Below, piece by piece: positions 54,569 to 61,400 of a stretch of 64,000 nucleotides of DNA. Position 1 is the stretch's first letter. Every line of letters begins with the position of its first letter. The position numbers and the translations under genes were made by a program. The DNA lies in the NCBI GenBank assembly GCA_934320655.1, contig CAKRFN010000007.1, forward strand, positions 1 to 64,000. The letters are read 5' to 3'. Source of the stretch: an uncultured Eubacterium sp. (GTDB lineage Bacteria > Bacillota > Clostridia > Lachnospirales > Lachnospiraceae). The notes below the pieces were generated by a model that was not told where the DNA came from, ran no database searches, and saw only the letters and a list, made by a program, of their open reading frames with translations.

Positions 54569-55414
54569 TTATTGAAGCAGAGACTCTGTTCCAATCTTCT
54601 TAAATCCGTTTATAAACAAGCGCAGCCACGGAATATCACCAAATATTGCCTGTGTTGCAAACGTGGCAACCACCAATATCACTAACAGGATACAGATCCG
54701 AAGCAGCACCCGGAAAATCTGGTCACGGTTTCTCATAAACCATGCCCGGATATGATTTCTGATACTGCCCCGCTGCTTCGGTGCGGCGGCGATCCGGATG
54801 TCCTTATACAGCTCCGTAAATTTATGGTAACTCTTTTTTGAAATCTTCTTATCAAGCAGCTGGTAGCTGATCGCTTTCTGTGATGCCTTCGGCGCTAACA
54901 ATTCGCGCAGGATCTTGGCACACTGTACCACGCAGTCACGTTCGGTCAGCTTCTCGTCAAGCTCTTCGAGATTGACCGCAAACCCGAGATACACGTTGTG
55001 GTTTTTAGCGAGATGGAGCTGTCTTTGTTTTAAGATCAGATACAGGATCGGATACGGTATCTCCGCAGAGATACATGCCAGTATCGTATTGATGCAGATC
55101 GTCTCGCATTCATTCAGGGAATAGGCGGTGCCCATATAGAAATCCTCTAATGCGCGCTCCCTGAAATACGGATATACGATCAGAAATGCACCCTGATCCG
55201 AAAAGCTGTCCACACAGGAGGCTCCCGTATCATACTCTGACTGTTCGTATACCGTCAGAAACCGCCGCACAATCTCATGATCGTAGACGACAAGCACGGT
55301 GTAGAGACCTTCCTCGGTGGCGTTTAAATCCTGACAGACCAGAATATCATTCGCCGGTGTCTTTTCCAGCACCCGTATACACTTTAACCGCATTTTCTGC
55401 GACTGATATATCAT
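54569..55414 (-). CDS. Putative pseudokinase with one C-terminal membrane helix
   Basis: 281 residues. The cytoplasmic N-terminal ~215 residues have a two-lobed look reminiscent of protein-kinase-fold proteins (EGLYTVLVVYDHEIVRRFLT, FLIVYPYFRERALEDFY, then helical blocks) but lack HRD, DFG and glycine-loop motifs. Residues ~235-258 form a membrane helix (LLRICILLVILVVATFATQA), leaving about 22 residues outside. The plan recalls EssB of type VII secretion, but I see no sequence identity that proves kinship. It starts after AAGGAGGG, 14 bases past the preceding gene. Confidence 0.6.
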   Translation of the reverse strand: MIYQSQKMRLKCIRVLEKTPANDILVCQDLNATEEGLYTVLVVYDHEIVRRFLTVYEQSEYDTGASCVDSFSDQGAFLIVYPYFRERALEDFYMGTAYSLNECETICINTILACISAEIPYPILYLILKQRQLHLAKNHNVYLGFAVNLEELDEKLTERDCVVQCAKILRELLAPKASQKAISYQLLDKKISKKSYHKFTELYKDIRIAAAPKQRGSIRNHIRAWFMRNRDQIFRVLLRICILLVILVVATFATQAIFGDIPWLRLFINGFKKIGTESLLQ

Positions 55415-55428
55415 CCTATCAGCCCTCC

Positions 55429-57234
55429 TTAGGCTTCCTCTGACTCGTCAAGTCCCTTCTTTTTGACAATCGCATACGCATAGGTACAAATAGACGGATA
55501 ATCCGCACAGTAGATCAGTATCTCATAGACACCTTCCTTGGCGGGTGAAGTGTAGATACCATCCGAACTGATCTCACCGCTTCCCGGCTCTGTCAGCTCG
55601 TACACAATACTGCAACTGTCCATATGATTATATTTCACACCAAAGTAGTGGCTCTCCTTTGTTCCCATCACAACGGTCGGTGTCTCTGCCGCGATGCTCT
55701 TGCCCTCCATATCCTCAGGGATGCCCAGATCATTGCCTGCAGGGAACTTGATCGCTACCCAGCGGTAAGACAGCACGAGATAATCAACATTCTGCAACAG
55801 CTTGACCGCTACGACAAAGCTGCCCTTGTCGTTGAGCACCTTGACCGCAGTCTCGGCATCGACTGCCAGATTTGCGCCGTCGCGGAACAGATCCGGATTG
55901 CCGTATACCGTGCTCTTGGCATTTGCGCCGAGCGCCGCATCTTCTGATATGTACTCATATCCGATATCCACATAGACATTTCCCTTGCCGAGTCCATGCA
56001 TGATCTCGCCGGAATAGCAGATATCACCCTTGCGCGCCGTATCTCCGAGCGGGATCTCCAGAATACCGGTCGCCACCTCGGGTACATTTGCACGTGAGGT
56101 ATGCTGCTGTTCGCTCTCCTTTTGTACGGAAACGACCTTGTCGCCGCCCCCGAGCTCCACTTCCTTCTCGAAATAGTCGAGATACTCGCTGCGCAGCATC
56201 TCCTGCGCCGGAGCGGTAATATATTTTTTGATGTTGGTTTCCTTGACTTCTTCTATAATATAAGCGCTCTCTGTGCGCACCAGACGAAGATCTGCCAGAC
56301 GGATAAAATCGCTCGTGCCTCCGATATTTTTCATTTCAAGGCTCATATGTCCGATCTCACGGCTGACAAGCTCTCTCGGCTTGCAGTCAGCCAGCAGTAT
56401 CTTCAAAGAAAAGCCGGTCACGGCAGCGACTGCCGCACCATCCACAAACGCGCCCGCAGATCCGCTCTTTAAGATCACGTTCGTATCGACCGCTGCGGTC
56501 TCCTGTGCGCACATCCAGAACTCGCGCTCAAGCACTTCGCCCTCAGTCAGCGTCACATCCTCCACGCCAATCGCAAGCTCGTGTCCGCCATCGGCTGTCA
56601 CAAACGCCGGAACCTGCAGGATGCCGTGATAGGTCAGCCTCTTTGTATCGGCGGTCAGCTTTGTCACGCGGACAACAACCTTTATATTTTTTCCTTTACA
56701 TGCGGTCGCCGGCATCACCAGCTCCACACGGTAACTGTCGTCATTTAATAATACACCACTCGTAAGGAACTCTGTCTCCATCTCAAATTCCTCGGGGATG
56801 TCCTCCGTATCCATCAAAAAGAGCTGATAGCTCTCGCTGATGCGGTTATATTCGTATTCTTTGTCGGATTCCTTCTGGTTCACTGCATAGACTGCGTGAA
56901 CCTCATCCTCTTTATATTTCAGACACAGGCTTGCCTGATTCGTGCGAAGCTGCTCAAAACCGTCTACCGCAGACAGCTTTTTGACAACCGATGCATCGAC
57001 CACGATCTCCCTGCCCATGCCGTCGATGGCAACACCGCTCTCAACCAGAATCGAGAGATCATCTAAGCTGAATACGCCACAGCCACATACGATCCCTGAT
57101 CCGTACATCAGATTATTGACAAATCTACGCTTGTTGTTAAAGTAGTTCTGTTCCGCCTGAAAATCTGCACTGGTAAGCATCTTACCTGAATAGTAACGAT
57201 TTCTTTCAAAAGGATATAATTGATTATTATTCAT
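55429..57234 (-). CDS. CIS-associated protein with NRYYSGKMLTSADF signature
   Basis: 601 residues. The start FERNRYYSGKMLTSADFQAE, then YFNNKRRFVNNLMYGSGIVC, matches a conserved N-terminal motif of proteins encoded in many CIS loci. After it comes a long beta-rich body, and the final ~90 residues look like an Ig-fold domain (SGEISSDGIYTSPAKEGVYE). No signal peptide is seen. Function in CIS is unestablished. Fibre, baseplate adaptor or surface-display roles are possible. The ATG at 57234 follows GGGAG at seven bases. It is the first gene of the operon, behind its own promoter and structured leader. Confidence 0.72.
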   Translation of the reverse strand: MNNNQLYPFERNRYYSGKMLTSADFQAEQNYFNNKRRFVNNLMYGSGIVCGCGVFSLDDLSILVESGVAIDGMGREIVVDASVVKKLSAVDGFEQLRTNQASLCLKYKEDEVHAVYAVNQKESDKEYEYNRISESYQLFLMDTEDIPEEFEMETEFLTSGVLLNDDSYRVELVMPATACKGKNIKVVVRVTKLTADTKRLTYHGILQVPAFVTADGGHELAIGVEDVTLTEGEVLEREFWMCAQETAAVDTNVILKSGSAGAFVDGAAVAAVTGFSLKILLADCKPRELVSREIGHMSLEMKNIGGTSDFIRLADLRLVRTESAYIIEEVKETNIKKYITAPAQEMLRSEYLDYFEKEVELGGGDKVVSVQKESEQQHTSRANVPEVATGILEIPLGDTARKGDICYSGEIMHGLGKGNVYVDIGYEYISEDAALGANAKSTVYGNPDLFRDGANLAVDAETAVKVLNDKGSFVVAVKLLQNVDYLVLSYRWVAIKFPAGNDLGIPEDMEGKSIAAETPTVVMGTKESHYFGVKYNHMDSCSIVYELTEPGSGEISSDGIYTSPAKEGVYEILIYCADYPSICTYAYAIVKKKGLDESEEA

Positions 57235-57325
57235 GTCTGTTCTCCCGCCTCTGGTGATATATTGTTCGTATTGCCTCACATACTAATAAAAGCGTTAAGC
57301 CATCTCCCGCCCCTAATAGCTTATA

Positions 57326-57396
57326 CAGGCTGCCGGACACATATGAGTATTTTTATCTGTCTCTGCCAAACAGATTGCTGTTCATCCGGCAGCCTG
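57326..57396 (-). promoter_or_regulatory. Structured leader of the CIS operon
   Basis: A perfect 12-base inverted repeat (CAGGCTGCCGGA / TCCGGCAGCCTG) with a 47-base interior containing a further ATCTGT/ACAGAT pair lies between the TATAAT box and the first gene. It matches no riboswitch class I can recall. It could fold in the mRNA and control translation or bind a regulator. Confidence 0.6.
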
Positions 57397-57431
57397 CCCC
57401 TTGAACATACTTCTCTTGATCCTATGTGACC

Positions 57432-57460
57432 ATTATACTGAATAAATACAGACAAAAGTT
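57432..57460 (-). promoter_or_regulatory. Candidate promoter of the CIS operon
   Basis: A perfect TATAAT (57432-57437, minus strand) preceded by only a weak -35 (AACTTT at 57455-57460, 17-base spacer). ACAGAC and GTCTGT arms (57449-57478 region) form an inverted repeat over the -35, which could be an activator or repressor site. A weak -35 is what one expects of an activated promoter. Confidence 0.5.
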
Positions 57461-57498
57461 GGACACATTTCGTCTGTTTTTGACATTTTTTTCTGCGG

Positions 57499-58473
57499 CT
57501 ACCCAAGCTGCAGTAATCTGCGTGTTCCGAGCATACGGTCATCGCGCTCCTTTGCGCTGCGGTAATCCTCCACGCGCGCGGTCATCAGCCGGTTGTTCAC
57601 ACGCATCCGGTTCCATGCATCATCCATCACGCCCGCATACCGGCCGTTTTTCAGGATCACATGTACCTGCGTATCAGCCCCGTATTTCAGCGCTGCCGCT
57701 TTCAGTGCCGCTGCCGCCAGCATACGCGCATCCGCATCTGACGGTGCACAGCACAACACCGGATAAAGAATATTTTCCCTCGACCGGACGATCATCCCGC
57801 CCTTGATCCGTGGGGTATCTCGCACGACGCACTGGATCAGCAGCCCGCCACACAGCTTTCCCTGATCGGCCAGCACGACACTCACGTCCGGATCAAAATA
57901 GCGTTCCTGTGCACGCATCGGATACAGTGTGTCACATTGTTCCATCCGCAGGAGCTGTGCAATGACATCCCCCGCCTGCGTGACGCTCAGATTGCGAAAA
58001 GTGCCGGTCTGTGCCGTCGTCTGTGCTTTAGTTCGAAACCCCGGCTGCATCGCCAGCGTCTGCAGGTCGGTCAGCCATTCGCCGCCAAGCGGCTGTTTTT
58101 CTCGGAACAGCCGTTCCTTGAAAAAGTGCTCCTGTCCCACACAGATATCACTGCGACCGTATTCATCATTGATGTAGGCACCCAGCCGCGCGATGCCCTT
58201 CTGCACAGCATATTCAAATGCAGCGACCAGCAGTTGTTCTCCGATCCCCTGCATCCGGTGCGCCGCCGCGACGTACAGCCAGTCGATGACCAGCAGCTCC
58301 TCCTGCACCGAGGCGATCAAAAGCCCTGCCGGAAGATCGTCCTTGGTCTGCGCATCCGATTCGATGGCAAGCAGCGCAAATGCATTGGGAAATTCCAGCC
58401 GGTCCAGCATCATCAGCGGATCTAAATCCAGTACGAATCCCCTTTGATCTCTTTCTAAACGTGTAATTCTCAT
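57499..58473 (-). CDS. GNAT family acetyltransferase, two-domain
   Basis: 324 residues. The N-terminal GNAT domain shows motif A as VAAAHRMQGIGEQLLVAAFE. The C-terminal half (~170-324) may be a second, divergent GNAT-like domain (VSVVLADQGKLCGGLLIQCV). The start overlaps the stop of the giant kinase-domain gene by ATGA, so they are translationally coupled and probably act together. The substrate is unknown. The gene is followed by the CIS operon promoter without a visible terminator. Confidence 0.82.
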   Translation of the reverse strand: MRITRLERDQRGFVLDLDPLMMLDRLEFPNAFALLAIESDAQTKDDLPAGLLIASVQEELLVIDWLYVAAAHRMQGIGEQLLVAAFEYAVQKGIARLGAYINDEYGRSDICVGQEHFFKERLFREKQPLGGEWLTDLQTLAMQPGFRTKAQTTAQTGTFRNLSVTQAGDVIAQLLRMEQCDTLYPMRAQERYFDPDVSVVLADQGKLCGGLLIQCVVRDTPRIKGGMIVRSRENILYPVLCCAPSDADARMLAAAALKAAALKYGADTQVHVILKNGRYAGVMDDAWNRMRVNNRLMTARVEDYRSAKERDDRMLGTRRLLQLG

Positions 58474-61400
58474 TCGTCATCTCCCTGCTGCTTAAACAAC
58501 ACCTTCATGGAATACAGGAAACCTAACCGGTCCAGTGCCGCCTTCTTATTTGTCATGATTACATCCGACATTACGCTGAAGAATGTCTCCGGCTTTTCCA
58601 TTCTCGTAACCGGCTGATCCACCGCTTCCTTAAACGCAGTCATCCGGTGTGACTGTATCTGTAAATACTGGCTCACAAACGCAGTCTTTTTCTCTTCCAG
58701 CTCAGGCGACTGCTGTTCATGTGCCTGACAAAATGCCTGATATGTCTCGCGCAGCTCCTTTCCCTTGTAAGATGCATCCTGCAGAAGCGATCCCAGCAAC
58801 AGCTCCGCATCGGGTGTTTCGATTATCGGCTGTACGGATTTATAGATGATCAGTTTCTGGTCTGCATGAACAATATATTGTTTCATGTAATTTTTATGGA
58901 ACGCATCTTCCTGACGCACCCGTTCCTCCTCGGAGCTGTCAGGATCATCCTGCTTTTTCCAGAGGGCATGTAACTGATCCCGTAGCGTCTGAATGGTTTC
59001 TGCCGATTCCTCTGTCTCTATTCCGTCTATATAGTCTTGTTCAAAGGCCTGCCGTTCCTCCTCTGTCTTTGTTTCATGAATCACATTTATGAATGCATCA
59101 TGACTGATATCCTGCGGCATATCCCTTTTGATCTCTTTATACATTTCATCCCGGGGGCGTGTTATAAGCATCAACGTCATCAGGTCACCCTGATCACCGC
59201 CCTGCATCTTGCCGTCTGCGAGCCGCACAATTTCCCGCTGGAGCGTCTCAATCATCGTATTCATTTCCTCGATCGTCTGCTGCAAACGGATCTGGCTCTG
59301 TGAGAAATTCGCAATTGCGGGCGGCAGCTCGAGTCCGAGCTCCTGTGCCTTTAACAGCACAACGGCAATACGCGCACCCGTATCCTGTGTAGTGCCCATC
59401 TGGAAGACCTCCTCGATCATCGCTCCGAGCGCCTCGCGTTTTTCCTGATATTTTTCTTCCGGCGTATTCTGCAGCAGCATATGGAAGCTGTGACGGAAAT
59501 CATCCATCATGCCGTATCCTGCTGCCAGCATCATTTTCACGACATGTGACTGCTGTACCTCATCGAGCTTGGTCGCATTACCGAAATCAATGATCGTCAT
59601 CCGCTCATCGTCTACCATGATATTGCCCGCATGCAGGTCGCCGTGGTAAAAGCCTCTGCCAAACACACCCTCCGTCACCCACTTGTTCGCCAGTGTCGTC
59701 AGATACTTCTGCCGTTTGACAAGCTTGTCATACATCTGCGTGAGCTTCGTATAGGTTTTCGCGAAATCTGCCCCACTGCGTATACGAACCGCCTCACCCA
59801 TGCCCATATCGGTCAGTCTTTCCACCTGATCCACGTACATGGAGGCTATCTCTTCGCGGTATTCGCTGCGTGTCTCATCCATATATTTATCCAGCGTCGT
59901 ACCGGGCGCTTTCTCAAGCACCATCGCATTGACCGTCGGCTCCACGAGCGGATTCACCTTCATCGCCTGAACCGTCTGCACACCTTCATCGTAGAGCCTG
60001 CCGCGCTCTACATTCTGTGCCTCGATCGTCAGATCCAGCTCCTCCTCAATACGCAGAAGCTGACCGCGGTAGGTCGCCTCCATACCGCCGATCTCATCCA
60101 TATCCGTACCGTCCGGATGATCGGTCATTTTCGCACACCGGAGCATGATATCCTTCTCGCGCATCATATGGTTGCGCACATTGGGACGCAGCAGCTTTAC
60201 AACGACATCCTGCCCTTCCTCCGGCAGATCCGGTCCTTTAAATTTGCATAAGAATGCCTGACCGACCGATGCCGCACCGAGTGCACGCTCCACCTTGATA
60301 TCCGTCACCTTGCCCTGCGAGCGCTCGATCATGCCGCGCAGCTGTGCCCGCACGAGCTCCTCCGGAATCGGTGCGAGGTTGGAACGCATATCCTTCAAAG
60401 CACTTTTCAGTTCTTCCGGCATGGAATCCAGCGGCATACCCTGCAACATCTTCTGTAACAGCGGTCCCGCTCCCTTTAACACACCGCCGAGGTAATTGCC
60501 CATGACTTTTTTCTGGTACGCCTGCGCTTCCTCCGGCGATGCATCCGCTGCAGGTTCCTCAAACGGCTTGGCACCGCGCAGCGCTGATGCCAGCATCGCA
60601 CGCTGATCCATGCGCGAAACACCCTGAAAATAATTCTGGAATACATTTTTTGTAAACAGACCCTGTCCGCGCTCGCCGCTCGCCGCCTGCCGCAGCAGCC
60701 GGTTCAGCTCCTCCGCAGAATCCTTCTGCCATCTTTTCTTTTCTTCCGGTGTATCGCCGTAATTTTCGCGGCGGACACCCGTCTGTGCACCTTCCGCATC
60801 CTGCTCCTCCGGCCGGAATACGGCAGACACGGAAGTATTGATCATCTGCTGGATGCTGTTCATGCTCTGCTCGACCGCACGGCTGATCTGTGTATCCAGC
60901 TCCGCCAGCTTTGCCATCGCATCCGGATGATAAAGTGCAGCACCAAGCGCCTTCTGAAAACCGAGCTTTGCCAGCGGCTCAAGCGGCCCGTTCGCCATCT
61001 TCCGAAGCTGCACGAGCTGCGGCATATCGAGCATCTGGTGAACCGCCGCCTGAATCTGCTGTTTCATGCCCGCCTGTTGTCCGGTCTCACTGGCCTCATC
61101 CGCCGGAAACGGCAGTTTATCCAGCATACCGTTCAAAAGCTGTGGATCTTTTACAACGTAATACAGTGCCTCCGTGTGGTTTAAAACCACCCTGCGCATC
61201 CGCTCTGCCGACTGTGTCCGGCGAAGCTCCTCGATCTGTGCGGCATTGCCTGCCTGTTCTGCCTCACGCAGTTTCTCCATCGTGCTGCGCTCGTTCTCAT
61301 CCAGCTCCCATGTCTGTGTGGAGAAGAACAGGTCTGAGAGCAGATTCTTTACCTTGCTCTCGTTCTCCTGCCAGTCCGCGCCCTCACCCTCCTGCACACG

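Noticed and set aside
57326..57396. Cyclic di-GMP riboswitch
   Set aside because: Arms and loops do not show the conserved GEMM core or the class II pseudoknot sequences.
25524..57460. Prophage
   Set aside because: Tail-like genes only. No capsid, portal, terminase, integrase, lysis or replication genes, and the presence of DUF4255, DUF4280 and a AAA+ ATPase fits a CIS.
25524..57460. Classical type VI secretion system
   Set aside because: No TssJ, TssL, TssM, TssK or ClpV recognised. The sheath is a single phage-type protein, and the ATPase resembles Pvc15 rather than ClpV.
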